Notes under the pieces: model-generated
What the model was told of the DNA's origin: nothing
Seen by the model: only the letters and a program-made list of their open reading frames with translations
The model's database searches: none
Assembly: GCA_029932915.1 (NCBI GenBank)
Contig: JAOZPE010000003.1
Span: forward strand, 1-64,000
From: Candidatus Krumholzibacteriia bacterium
GTDB taxonomy: Bacteria > Krumholzibacteriota > Krumholzibacteriia > JAJRXK01
Direction of reading: 5' to 3'
DNA length: 64,000 nt
Made by a program: the position numbers and the translations under genes
Shown here: positions 26,498-36,400 of the stretch, piece after piece
Numbering within the stretch: the stretch's first letter is position 1
Layout: every line of letters begins with the position of its first letter

Positions 26498-26652
26498 GCG
26501 GGCGTCGGAAGTCTTCTTTCGGACTGTGCGTCGTTTCAAAGGACTCAAGTTACCTGGAGACGGCTGCAATCCCCCACAGGGGAAAGCCCGTCGGGCTGGA
26601 CGTTCAGATGGCGCCCGGGCGACTCATTCCGCTCCGGACTGAAGGTCGGCCG

Positions 26653-26691
26653 GGCGCGGGAAGGCTTGTCCCGTGGGGCAAGTCCCGCGCC
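26653..26691 (-). terminator. terminator of the TPR lipoprotein gene
   Basis: GGCGCGGGA and TCCCGCGCC form a 9-bp outer stem with a further CTTG/CAAG inner stem, starting 18 bases after the stop of the TPR gene. No T-run follows. Two smaller hairpins (AGCCC/GGGCT and CCCC/GGGG) lie between it and rho. Confidence 0.55.
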
Positions 26692-26709
26692 AGCGGCCCA
26701 CCGAGGGGG

Positions 26710-27900
26710 TCAGTTGTTGGCGTCACGCAGCTCGGAGAACTTCGCGCACGCGGTTTCCGATTCGCTCTGGCGGCCCATACGGCTCAACGAACGGCACTGG
26801 ATCTGCCAGCCGTTGAGGTTCTCCGGATCGAGGTCGACCACCTTCTTCGCGTATTCGAGAGCCTTCTCGTACTTCTCGAGCTGGAACCAGGAGACGGCGA
26901 TGCGGTCGTAGAAGTCGAGGCGCTCGACATCGGTCTTTGCCACATCGAGAGCCATGGTGAAGGCATCGATGGCCTTCTCGTACTCGTCGGCCATGAAGTA
27001 GGCCCGTGCACACTCCGAGTAGACGTAGTCGTAGCGGCCGTCCTCGTTGATCACCGGGGCCATCTCGATCTGGTCGATCGCCCTCTGGTAGAAGGCGGCC
27101 GCACCGGCGTAGTCCCCCTGCTCCTTCTGCGAGCGGGCCAGGTTCAGCATGAGGCCGATATCGTCGGGATTCTCCTCCAGCAACTGCTCGTAGAGGGCCC
27201 GGGCCTCGCTGCCCCGGTCGAGCATGCGGTACAGAGCGGCCTTCACTTCGACGAAGGTCCGTTTGGTATCGGGATCCTTCACGTCGGGCATGGTCTTGTC
27301 GATCCTGGTCAGCAGGTCCTCGGCCTCCTCGGTGGCCTTGGCCAGGGCCGTCGAATCGCCGCTGGTCTGGGCGGTTCGGAATTCCCCGCTGAGCTTGTCG
27401 TACTTGAGCTGCACGATGTTCAGCTCGGCGCGGGGACCGTTCTCCCCGTGGGGATCGATCTGATAGGCCAGCTCGTAGTATTCCAGGGCCGCGTCGCTGT
27501 CGCCGGCCCGCAACAGCTTGGCTCCCTCGTTGAAGACGCGCGCGAAGTTGGAGGAGATGTTCAGGTCCGCGTCGTCGGCCCACGCTGCCGAGTCGATCTG
27601 CGCCGCCTTCAGGTAGTGCTCGGTGGCGGCCACGAACTTCACCCGGGCCGAATCCATCTGACCATCGGCCAGATGCTTCTTGGCCATCTCGCTGAGGGTA
27701 TACGCCAACTGGAAGTGGGCTTCCCCGTTGTCGGGCTCATCGTGCAGCGCAACCCGGTAGCACGCCTCCGCCTTGGGCAACATTCCCTGATCGAGGTAGA
27801 TGTTTCCCGAATTCACGAAGGGATGCTTGCAGCCATAGATACCGGCAAGCAGGGCCAGGCTCAACACGACCAGAATCTTCCAACTCATACGCATGCGCAT
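26710..27900 (-). CDS. TPR-repeat lipoprotein
   Basis: Probable envelope scaffold; no specific partner can be named. The 396-residue product has a signal peptide with lipobox LLAGIYGC (acylated Cys about residue 24). Six or more tetratricopeptide-like units follow, for example AEACYRVALHDEPDNGEAHFQLAYTL, EYYELAYQIDPHGE, ARALYEQLLEENPDDIGLMLNLAR and YEKALEYAKKVVDLDPENLNGW. Three ATGs occur within the first five codons; the third or the first is preceded by GGGAG. It stands alone between rho and priA, with a consensus -35 promoter about 230 bases upstream and a terminator downstream. A role in outer-membrane or gliding/secretion assembly is possible but unproven. Confidence 0.85.
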   Translation of the reverse strand: MRMRMSWKILVVLSLALLAGIYGCKHPFVNSGNIYLDQGMLPKAEACYRVALHDEPDNGEAHFQLAYTLSEMAKKHLADGQMDSARVKFVAATEHYLKAAQIDSAAWADDADLNISSNFARVFNEGAKLLRAGDSDAALEYYELAYQIDPHGENGPRAELNIVQLKYDKLSGEFRTAQTSGDSTALAKATEEAEDLLTRIDKTMPDVKDPDTKRTFVEVKAALYRMLDRGSEARALYEQLLEENPDDIGLMLNLARSQKEQGDYAGAAAFYQRAIDQIEMAPVINEDGRYDYVYSECARAYFMADEYEKAIDAFTMALDVAKTDVERLDFYDRIAVSWFQLEKYEKALEYAKKVVDLDPENLNGWQIQCRSLSRMGRQSESETACAKFSELRDANN

Positions 27901-27999
27901 TACTCCCGGTCGAAGGAAGAGGTCTCCTCGTCGAGACCGCGGTTCTTCAAGCTAAGGAAGGTCTTCATCCTACGTGCGCCCGGTGGACGGATCCACAGC

Positions 28000-28100
28000 G
28001 GTGCCTCAGTTGCGTTGGAAAGCGATAGCTTGGAGAAGAAGAGATGGGTGAGGCGCTTCACCGGTCGGGTTTCCCGGCGGATACCGACCGGGAATTCCCC
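28000..28100 (-). promoter_or_regulatory. long structured leader of the TPR lipoprotein gene
   Basis: The roughly 200-base leader contains an imperfect 16-base palindrome, GGTGAGGCGCTTCACC, and an 8-bp inverted repeat, CCGGTCGG with CCGACCGG, separated by 15 bases. A regulatory role is inference. Confidence 0.35.
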
Positions 28101-28113
28101 ACCAGTGGAATAA

Positions 28114-28143
28114 GATATAGTCCTTCGGGGGGCTGCCTGTCAA
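28114..28143 (-). promoter_or_regulatory. sigma70-like promoter of the TPR lipoprotein gene
   Basis: A perfect TTGACA, 18 bases and TATATC on the minus strand, just after the priA stop codon. Confidence 0.6.
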
Positions 28144-28158
28144 CTCCTCCGGCCCCTC

Positions 28159-30186
28159 TCAGAGCAGTTGCTGGGGATCGACATCCAAGGTGATCTCCAC
28201 CTTCCGCGAGGACCCGTGGCGGTGTGCGGTCTCCTCGAGCAGTCCGGTGACGGCGGCCTTCCCCCCGGCGCTGAGGCTTCCCTTGAGCAGGATCTGGCCC
28301 CGCCAGCGGCGCTGCAGACGCGGAAGAGCGGCGCGCGCCGGCCCGAGGATCTCCACTCCGCTGCCGCGCAACAGCCGGCGCAGACCAGCGGCGAGATCGC
28401 CCAGCACTTCGTCCAGGAGCGCCTCGCTGGAGGCGGCGGCCAGGACCGCGCTGAGGCGGCGGAAAGGTGGATACCGGAGCTGCCGGCGCTGCTCGAGTTC
28501 CTCGTCGAGGAAACCCAGGACGTCGTGATGCACCACCCGGCGGAGGACCCGGTGCTCGGGGTCGTGCGACTGGAGGATGACCCTTCCCGGCGAGACCCTT
28601 CCACTGCGTCCGGCCACCTGGATCAACAACTGGAAGGCCCGCTCGTGCGCCCTCAGGTCGGGGAAGTGCAGTCCCGCATCGGCCGAGATCACCCCCACCA
28701 CCGTCACCCGGGGGAAATGCAGCCCCTTGGCCACCATCTGCGTGCCCAGGAGGATGTCGGCCTCACCCCGGCCGAAGCGCTCGAGCAGCCGATGGTGGGA
28801 ACGCTTCGTCGTGGTGGTGTCATGGTCCAGGCGCAGGATCCGCGCCTGCGGGAAACGGCTGGTCAGGGCCAGTTCCACCCGCTGCGTCCCGATGCCCCGC
28901 GGTCGCAGCACCTTCTCCCCGCACTCGCTGCAGATCCGGGGCCTGGGCATGTGGAAGCCGCAGTAGTGGCAGCGCAACTGGTCACCCGCCAGATGCCAGA
29001 TCAGGGAGATGTCGCAGTGGGGACAGGTCTCCACGTGTCCGCAGGCGTGACACTGGAGGAAACGGGCGTAACCCCGCCGGTTGTGGAAGACGATGACCTG
29101 CTCGTCGCGGCCGAGAGCCTCCTCGATGGCCTCCTCCAGGGGCGGACTGAGGATCTGCAGACCCGAGCCCACCCGTTCGCGCAGGTCGACGATCTCGACG
29201 CGGGGCAGCTCGTCGGCTCCGATGCGGGTGGGGAGCGTGAGCAGCTCGAACTTCCCCTCGCGCGCGTTGTGGTAGCTCTCCAGGCTCGGGGTGGCCGAAC
29301 CCAGGATCACCGGGATGCCCTCCCTCCTTCCCCGCATGAGTGCCACGTCGCGGGCGTGGTAGCGGGGCCGCGCATCGGACTTGTAGCTGGGGTCGTGTTC
29401 CTCGTCGACGACGATCAGTCCCAGCTGCTTCATCGGCAAGAAGACCGCACTGCGCGGTCCCACCACGATGGGAAGCCGCCCTTCGGCCGCCGCCTCCCAC
29501 ACCGCGCAGCGTTCCCCCTGGCTGAGCCGGCTGTGGTAGGGCGCCACCCGGCCGGGGAAACGCCGTTGCAGACGCTGGAGGGTCTGCGGCGTCAAGGAGA
29601 TCTCCGGAAGCAGGACCAGGGCGCTGCGGCCCTGCTCGAGGACGTGCGCGATGGCCTGCAGATACACCTCGGTCTTCCCGCTGCCGGTGACCCCGTGCAG
29701 GAGGAATCCGACGTGCCGCTGCTCGGAGAGGACCGCATCGATCCGCGCCAGGGCCTTCTCCTGGTCCGGCAAGAGGATCTGCGGATCGCTCGGCGGTTCC
29801 TCGTCGCCGTCCCACGGCCGACGGCGCGCGCGGGTTCCCGGGCGCGGCGGCAGCAGCAGGGCCACAGCCTCTCCCAGCGAGCAGGCGTAGTAGGCAGCGA
29901 CCCAGCGGGCGAGTTCCAGGGCGGTGGGATCGAGGCGATAGGGAGCGGGCAGGAGCTCGGCGATCTCCTTGAGACCCTTCACATCGGGAACCCGGTCTCC
30001 GATCCCGGTGACCACGCCGATGCGCTCGCGGCGGCCGAAGGGCACACGGACGACCGCACCCACCTGGAGCGTCTCGGCCCATTGCGCCCCCACCCGGTAG
30101 CTGAAGGTGCGGGGCACGGGAACGCCCAGAGCCACCTCGCAGTACAGGGGCCGGGTCTCGGCAGCGCTCCCATTCTCCTGGCTCAT
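28159..30186 (-). CDS. priA: primosomal protein N' (replication restart helicase)
   Basis: Recognises abandoned replication forks and reloads the replicative helicase. From the ATG at 30186 the protein is 675 residues: a 3'-DNA-binding domain (CEVALGVPVPRTFSYRV), helicase motifs LLHGVTGSGKTEVYLQ, LLPEISLT, VVDEEHDPSYKS, LGSATPSLES and GTQMVAKGLHFP. A zinc region carries CHACGHVETCPHCD, CHYCGF and CSECG, giving eight cysteines. The track's first 12 residues are upstream of this ATG. No ribosome-binding site is visible; a TATACT element ends 6 bases before the ATG, predicting a leaderless transcript as for mlaE. Confidence 0.96.
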   Translation of the reverse strand: MSQENGSAAETRPLYCEVALGVPVPRTFSYRVGAQWAETLQVGAVVRVPFGRRERIGVVTGIGDRVPDVKGLKEIAELLPAPYRLDPTALELARWVAAYYACSLGEAVALLLPPRPGTRARRRPWDGDEEPPSDPQILLPDQEKALARIDAVLSEQRHVGFLLHGVTGSGKTEVYLQAIAHVLEQGRSALVLLPEISLTPQTLQRLQRRFPGRVAPYHSRLSQGERCAVWEAAAEGRLPIVVGPRSAVFLPMKQLGLIVVDEEHDPSYKSDARPRYHARDVALMRGRREGIPVILGSATPSLESYHNAREGKFELLTLPTRIGADELPRVEIVDLRERVGSGLQILSPPLEEAIEEALGRDEQVIVFHNRRGYARFLQCHACGHVETCPHCDISLIWHLAGDQLRCHYCGFHMPRPRICSECGEKVLRPRGIGTQRVELALTSRFPQARILRLDHDTTTTKRSHHRLLERFGRGEADILLGTQMVAKGLHFPRVTVVGVISADAGLHFPDLRAHERAFQLLIQVAGRSGRVSPGRVILQSHDPEHRVLRRVVHHDVLGFLDEELEQRRQLRYPPFRRLSAVLAAASSEALLDEVLGDLAAGLRRLLRGSGVEILGPARAALPRLQRRWRGQILLKGSLSAGGKAAVTGLLEETAHRHGSSRKVEITLDVDPQQLL

Positions 30187-30192
30187 GCCGGC

Positions 30193-30198
30193 AGTATA
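30193..30198 (-). promoter_or_regulatory. -10 element of priA, predicted leaderless
   Basis: TATACT followed by GCCGGC and then the priA ATG. The -35 region is weak (TGTCGG at 17 bases). The layout equals that of mlaE. Confidence 0.5.
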
Positions 30199-30253
30199 GG
30201 CCAGGGGCAGCCGGGCCGACATGCCCGAGTCGCCTCCGGCTCGCCGGCCGGCC

Positions 30254-30634
30254 TCAGACCTGGCGGGCGGGATCCAGGAACGAGCGGACGACCTCGGCCA
30301 GCTTGTTCGGACTGAAGGGCTTGGTCAGGTAGGCGTCGCACTTGACCTCTTCGCCCCGCCGGCGGTCGGCCTCCTTGTCCCGGGCGGTGAGCAGGATCAC
30401 CGGGATGTGCCGGGTCTCCTCCTTGGCCTTCACCGCCCGGCACACCTCGAAGCCGTCGAGCTTGGGCATCATCACGTCCAGGACGATGAGGTCGGGCACC
30501 TGGGACAGGGCCTTCTGCAGGGCCTGTTCCCCGTCGGCCGCAGTGATCACCTCGAAGCCCTCGCTCTCGAGGGCGAAGTCCAGGATGTTGCGGATGTACA
30601 GCTCGTCGTCGACGACCAGGATCTTCGCGTTCAT
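30254..30634 (-). CDS. single-domain response regulator (receiver only)
   Basis: A 126-residue receiver with no output domain, likely a phosphotransfer intermediate or protein-protein switch. It shows the acidic pair in ILVVDDE, phospho-acceptor Asp53 in LIVLDVMMPKLDG, the Thr of ILLTARD and the Lys of YLTKPF. The ATG at 30634 overlaps the upstream kinase stop (ATGA), and the track's 53 extra residues are out-of-frame kinase sequence. It is the last of five signalling genes read as one unit and is the natural partner of the kinase it is coupled to. Confidence 0.93.
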   Translation of the reverse strand: MNAKILVVDDELYIRNILDFALESEGFEVITAADGEQALQKALSQVPDLIVLDVMMPKLDGFEVCRAVKAKEETRHIPVILLTARDKEADRRRGEEVKCDAYLTKPFSPNKLAEVVRSFLDPARQV

Positions 30635-33084
30635 GAATCGTCCTCCATGGGCGGGGAAGTCACGGCTTCCACCGCGATGAGATCTTCCTCCCGGGAGGGG
30701 AGGGAAGACCGGATGGGGGGAAGTTTGCCGTTGCGAGGCCACTGCGGCCCGCTCTCGTGTCTGCCGGGCCCGTTCTCCTCCTGCCAGCGGCACAGGTAGA
30801 CCAGTTCGTCCCTCCGCGAGCGGACCTCCTCGAGGAAGAGAGCTCCCAGACGGGGACAGAAACGGCGTCCCAGCGCCTCCTCCACCAGGGCGATGGCCTC
30901 ATCGACGTCGATCGGCGGACGGGCCGGCCGGCCGTGCAGCATGGCCGCGAAGCAATCGACCAGACGGATGATCCGCGCCGAGGGCGGAATCGACTCGCCG
31001 GCGAGCCCGTCGGGATAACCGCTGCCGTCCCAGTTCTCGTGGTGATGGGCCAGGGCGGACTGGACGCGCCGATCCTCCTCCAGCACGCTGCTGAGGTCGG
31101 CGCCGCGCAGGGCATGTTCCTCGAGGCGGCGGCGCTGACCGGCCCCGAGCGGCTCGGTCCGTCCCAGGAACTCGTCTCCCAGCGTGGACAATCCCAGGTC
31201 GTAGACCCGCAGGGCGTAGGAGAGGGCGCGCAGTTCCTTCTCGTCGGCTCCGTCGCGACGGGCGGTGGCCAGACCGCAGCGGACGATGGCCTCGCGCAGG
31301 GGCGTGCGGCGCTGGTGGTTCACGTCGACCACCGCGCGCAGGGCCTCGCGGGCCTTGGAGACCGTCTGGTGACTCTTCTGGAAGGTGAGGTAGTGGGCGA
31401 AGGCGACGGAGATGCGCTCGGCCAGTGACTCGAGCAGCAGGCGGTCGTCATCGTCGAAGACCTCGCCCGCGCTCTTGTTGTTGACGTTCAACACCCCCAC
31501 GACCTTCCCCTCGAGTCTCAGGGGCGTGCTGAGCACGCTGTAGCCGTCGTACTGCTCTTCGTTCAGTTGGACCGGGAAGCGGCGGTCCTCGCGCAGATCG
31601 CGGATCAACACCGTCTCTCCGCTCTCGTAGACCCGTCCGGCCACCCCCTGGCCCACCTCCACCCGCGTCCGACGGACGACCTCCTCGCTCAGACCCACCG
31701 CCGCCTGCACGCGCAGGCATGCGTCCTTCTCGTCGTAGGTCATGATCGAGGCGATCCCGCACGACATCAGTTCGCAGGCCGCCGCCACCGACAGATCGAG
31801 GAGTTCGAGCAACTCGCCCCTGGCCCCCCGCTGGACACCGTGGGTCATCTCCGAGCGCAGGACCGCGCGTTGGCGAGGCAGACGCACCCGGAAGAGCGCG
31901 CCTCCCTGATCGGGGCGTTCGACCCAGATCCTGCCCTCGTGCTCTTCGACGATCCGGCGGCAGACCGACAGACCGAGACCCTGCCCCCCGTGGACCCGTG
32001 TCGTCGAACCGTCCACCTGGTAGAAGCGTTCGAAGATCCGCGTACTCTCGCTCTCGGGGATTCCCTCTCCGCTGTCCTCCACCCGCAGCTCCACTTCCCC
32101 CTCGTCCTCGACCACCGCCGCCACGACCCTGCCGCCTTCCGGGGAGAACTTCACCGCGTTGTCCATGAGTTCCTGGACCACCAGGGCGATGCCCTCCCTC
32201 TCGCCTTCCATCAGGACCGGCTGTCCGGGCAGATCGAGAACGGCCTGGATGTGTTTCTCCTCGAGAATGGGAGTCAGGCGGAGATGGACCTCGCGGACCA
32301 CCTCGCGCAGATCGAAGCGCAGGCGGCGGGTGGACGACGGCGGCGCATGATCTCCCCGGGCGATGGCCAGCAGGTCCTCCACCCGGTCGTTCAGACGGCG
32401 GCTCTCCTCGAGGATGACGTGAAGGAAGCGCTTGCTGAGCCCCTCATCCATCTCACCCTCTTGACTCAGCAATCCTTCACAGTAGGCCTGGATGGAAGTC
32501 AGGGGTGTGCGCAACTCGTGGCTCACCCCGTCCAGGAATGCCTGTTGCCGGGTCTCCAGATCGTCGATGCGGCTGTGGGCGGTGGAGAGCTCCCGGCTCG
32601 CTTCGGCCAGCTCCTCCCTCTCCACCATCGCCTCCAGCAGGAGCGCCGACATCTCGGCCAGACGGTCGCCCCAGCGCAGACGGTCGTGATCGATGCTCCC
32701 ACTCGAAGGGTTGCGCAGTTCCACGAGGCCCAGCAGTTCCTGCTCGCTCGTCAGGAGGGGAACGTACAGGCGCGGCCGGCCGCCCTCGGCCTCCTCGTCG
32801 AGATAGCACCACCCCACCCGGTGGCACGCCTCCAGCAGCTCCTCCACCCCCGGCAGATCCAGATCCCAGGAATGCAGTTCCTCGAGTTCCGCTCCGGCCA
32901 TACCGGTGGTGGCCCACAGCACGAAGCGGTCGTCCTCGGGGCTTCTCAGACGCAGCAGCCCGGCGTCGAAACCGAGGACCTCGCAGAAGACACCGGTGAT
33001 GCGGGCAGTGAGTTCGGTCTGATCACGACAGCGGAGGAATGCGGTCGTCGATCGGAACAAGCGATCCAATTCCTCCGAAGTCAT
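30631..33084 (-). CDS. histidine kinase fused to GAF and altered HD-GYP domain
   Basis: An 817-residue soluble protein with no membrane helix. In order: GAF-like domain (about 10-155), short coiled coil, HisKA with His189 in FLDGVSHELRTPLTS, HATPase (VQELMDNAVKFSPEGG, VEDSGEGIP, GGQGLGLSVC), a second GAF (about 435-585, QGVAGRVYESGETVLIRD), and an HD-GYP-like domain (about 610-770). In the last, the HD motif reads VYDLGLS (His replaced by Tyr), HALRGA and HHENWDGSGYPDG are kept, and the late DxxDAL reads VDCFAAM. Loss of a metal ligand argues against normal phosphodiesterase activity, so it may bind c-di-GMP or a partner instead. It is paralogous to the 1011-residue kinase two genes upstream. 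Confidence 0.88.
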   Translation of the reverse strand: MTSEELDRLFRSTTAFLRCRDQTELTARITGVFCEVLGFDAGLLRLRSPEDDRFVLWATTGMAGAELEELHSWDLDLPGVEELLEACHRVGWCYLDEEAEGGRPRLYVPLLTSEQELLGLVELRNPSSGSIDHDRLRWGDRLAEMSALLLEAMVEREELAEASRELSTAHSRIDDLETRQQAFLDGVSHELRTPLTSIQAYCEGLLSQEGEMDEGLSKRFLHVILEESRRLNDRVEDLLAIARGDHAPPSSTRRLRFDLREVVREVHLRLTPILEEKHIQAVLDLPGQPVLMEGEREGIALVVQELMDNAVKFSPEGGRVVAAVVEDEGEVELRVEDSGEGIPESESTRIFERFYQVDGSTTRVHGGQGLGLSVCRRIVEEHEGRIWVERPDQGGALFRVRLPRQRAVLRSEMTHGVQRGARGELLELLDLSVAAACELMSCGIASIMTYDEKDACLRVQAAVGLSEEVVRRTRVEVGQGVAGRVYESGETVLIRDLREDRRFPVQLNEEQYDGYSVLSTPLRLEGKVVGVLNVNNKSAGEVFDDDDRLLLESLAERISVAFAHYLTFQKSHQTVSKAREALRAVVDVNHQRRTPLREAIVRCGLATARRDGADEKELRALSYALRVYDLGLSTLGDEFLGRTEPLGAGQRRRLEEHALRGADLSSVLEEDRRVQSALAHHHENWDGSGYPDGLAGESIPPSARIIRLVDCFAAMLHGRPARPPIDVDEAIALVEEALGRRFCPRLGALFLEEVRSRRDELVYLCRWQEENGPGRHESGPQWPRNGKLPPIRSSLPSREEDLIAVEAVTSPPMEDDS

Positions 33085-33087
33085 GGT

Positions 33088-33471
33088 CTAGCTCACTCCA
33101 CGAGGCGTCAGCATGCTTCCCACCCGTTCCAGCAAGGCGGAGATCTGGAAGGGTTTCTTCACGAAGAAATCGGCTCCGGCCTCGAGCGCCGCCACCCGGT
33201 CGACGGGCCGTGACTTTGCGGTGACCGCGATGATGATCAGGTCGCGGTGGGCCTCGTTGGCCCGCAGCAGACGAATGGTCTCCAATCCGTCGAGCTTGGG
33301 CATCATCAGATCCATGAGCACGACATCCGGCCGGAAGGTCGAGATCTTGTTCATGCACTCGACGCCGTCCTCGGCGCGCGCGACGATGTAGCCCTCGTTC
33401 TGGAACGAGAAGCTCAAGATCCGAGCCAGCGAGAGCTCGTCTTCTACGATAAGGACGCGGGGCGTAGCCAT
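33088..33471 (-). CDS. single-domain response regulator (receiver only)
   Basis: A 127-residue receiver: VLIVEDE, phospho-acceptor Asp54 in VVLMDLMMPKLDG, IAVTAK and FFVKKPF. There is no DNA-binding or enzymatic output. The ATG at 33471 is preceded by AAGGAACAGGA and lies 28 bases inside the 3' end of the large kinase gene. The track's longer start adds 9 residues. It sits between the two kinase-HD-GYP genes and could receive phosphate from either. The order kinase, receiver, kinase, receiver suggests two duplicated kinase-receiver pairs. Confidence 0.92.
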   Translation of the reverse strand: MATPRVLIVEDELSLARILSFSFQNEGYIVARAEDGVECMNKISTFRPDVVLMDLMMPKLDGLETIRLLRANEAHRDLIIIAVTAKSRPVDRVAALEAGADFFVKKPFQISALLERVGSMLTPRGVS

Positions 33472-36400
33472 TGATCCTGTTCCTTCAAGCGTGACCATTC
33501 GTCGGGTTGCAGCTCGCCGTTCTCGGCGAGGACATCGATGAAGAGCCGCAGCACCTCGGCGTCGAACTGGGTGCCCGCGTTCGCCACCAGTTCGGCGGCG
33601 GCTTCCGAGGAGCTCATCAGCGTGCGGTAGGCGCGTGGAGAGGTCATGGCGTCGTAGGCGTCGACGATGGACACGATCCTCGCCGGCAGCGGAATGTGCT
33701 CGCCGGACAGACCGTAGGGGTATCCCTTGCCATCCACCCTTTCGTGGTGATACCGGATGACCTCGTCGAGTTCATCCGCGCTCAGGAAGGGTTCGAGCAT
33801 CTCCACCCCCATCGTGGGGTGCGACTTGACCATCTCGAACTCCTCCTGCTTCAGCGGGCCCTTCCGCTTGAGGATCTCGTGATTGAGACGGGTCATCCCG
33901 ACATCGTGGATCACGAAGGCGTACTGCAGGGCCAGCACCTGTTGGCGGGTCAACCCCAGTCTGCGCCCCAGTTCCATGGCGTAGCGAACCGCGCGCGAGG
34001 AAGAACGGACCTCCGAGGAGTGCAACTCCACCAGCGACTGCAGGGCATCGACGGTCCGGTCGAGGTTCTCCTTGCTGTTCTCGAAGGCCAGGGCCTTGGA
34101 CAGGGCGTAGGTGACCTTCTCGGTGAGGGTGATGAGCAGGCTCAGATCGTCGGCATAGAAGGGCTCACCGGTCACCTTGTTGTTGCAGTTGACCACTCCG
34201 ATGACCTCGCCGTCCATGAACAGCGGAACGCTCACCAGTGAATTGGTCTCGTACTGATCCTTGTGGTCGCTCGGATGGAGTCCCTCCGCGTCCTCGACGT
34301 TCTCGATGAGGAGTGGACGGCCGGTCGCCGCGACCCGGCCGGCGATGCCCGACCCGACCTTCACCCGCGCATCCTTCACCACCGACTCGTCGAGTCCATA
34401 GGCCAGTTGGATGAAGAGCTCGTCGCGGTCCTTGGACATCAACATCACCGAGACGATCTTGCAATCCATGTAGTCGGCCACCATCTGCACCAACAGGCGC
34501 ATCAGGCGGGAGAACTCCTGGGTGCGGGTGACATCGCCCAGCACTGTCTCCGGATGCACGTTGAGGTGCTGTTCCTTGGGAATGGAGAAGGAGAAGGCCG
34601 CACCCCTGCCCTGTCCTCCCTTGACGTCGACCTTGCCCCCGTGGGCCTCGACGATGTTCTTGACGATGGTCAGGCCCAGCCCGGTTCCCTCCGTGCGTTC
34701 CACCCCGTCGCCGTAGTCGCGTACCCGGTAGAACTGGCGGAAGATGTTGCTGACCTCCTCCTCGGGAATGCCCGGTCCCTCGTCCTCCACCGTCATGTCC
34801 ACCGTGGTCGCCTTCTCCACCGCAGAGACGGTGATCGTCCCGCCCTCGGGGCTGAACTTCAGCGCGTTGCTCATCAGATTGAGAAGGACCTGTTTCATCA
34901 TGTCCTTGTCGACCTCGATGCGCGGGATGTTGTCGGCGAGGAAGGTGTCCACCTTCACCCTCTTGCGCTCGAGTTCGGGACGGAGGGTCGCCACCACGTC
35001 GTTCACCAGGTCGAGGATGCTGCAGTGGACGCGATTCAGTTCGTGCTGGTTGAACTCGATCTTCGAGTAGTCCAGGATCCGGTTGACCATGCGCAACAGG
35101 CGGTCGGCCTCTGAACGGATCACCTGCAGGAAGTCGCGGCGCTCGGGGAACTCCGGCTGATCGACCGCCAGCAGGAGAGCGTCGGTGTAGGCGCCGATAC
35201 TGGTCAGGGGTGTCTTCAGTTCGTGGCTGGCCATGCTCACGAACTCGGCCTGCATCCGGTTCAGACGAGCCAGGTTCTCGTTCTCGTCGTGCAGGGCGGT
35301 GATCTCCCCGCGCATACGGGAGAGACGCGATTCGGCCACCAGCAGCGGCTTCAACTGCGAGGCCAGGTGCAGCAGGTGCAGCACGACGTCGTTGCGCCGC
35401 TGGACGGGATGCTCCAGACCCACCAGCAACACCACCACCGCCTTGCCGTTCTGGCTCACCGGGGTGGCCAGGTAGATGTCGGCCTCGTTGAAGTTGACGA
35501 AGAGACCGTCGTTCTGGAGCAGGGTGAACGGCCCTTCCCACAGGTCGCCGGTCTCGCCATAGCGCAGGTTGCGGAAGAAGTTGCTGCGCTCGGTCTCGAA
35601 CTCGATCCAGGTGGGGATGACCTGGCGGCGGGTGATGCTCACCACGCGGTGCGGGGTCAGCCCCTCGTGCCAGCCGCTTCCCGGCCGGCCGCCGACGGTG
35701 TCCTCGCCGGCGGGGAAGACCACCGCCGCCGCGAAGCACACGCTGGGATTGGTGGTGAGGTTCTGGACGACCTCCTCGAGCAGATCCTCCGGGCCCACCG
35801 CCTCGACCTCCTCCAGCCGCAGATCCTGGACGTCCCCCATGCGCAGACTCTGGATCCGAAAACGTCCCTCCTGGAATCCGTCGCGGAAGAAGGCGAAGTT
35901 GGGCCGGAAACGATGAAGGGTGAAGACGATGAGCGAGAGCACCGCAGCCATCATCAGGGAGATGCCGATGGCGACGTTGAGGTCGCGGAAGAGGATGTCG
36001 ACCTCGGCCGGGTAGACCGCGAAGTGGGGAATGCTCCCTGCGTTCTCCAGCCCCCACATGCTCAGGAAGCCCAGGACCGCGACGGCAACGACGATGTAGC
36101 TCACCCGGGCTTCGTTGGTGACCGCGGTGCTGATGATCACCGGCAAAGCGAGAAGGAAGAGGAAGGGACTGCTGGCCATGCCGGTGAAGTAGATCACCAG
36201 CAGGGTGGTGAACACGTCGGCCGCGAGCCACGAGTACAGGAGCAAACGGGTTCCGTCGACACCGCGCTCGACGAGCAGATGGCGGCGGCCGGCGTGCCAG
36301 AACATGAAGTTCCACACCAGACCGAGGGTGAAGACCACGGCCACCGGACGGGGATCGAAATGGATGTAGCTGAGCTCCCGGGCGAAGAAGACGATCATCG

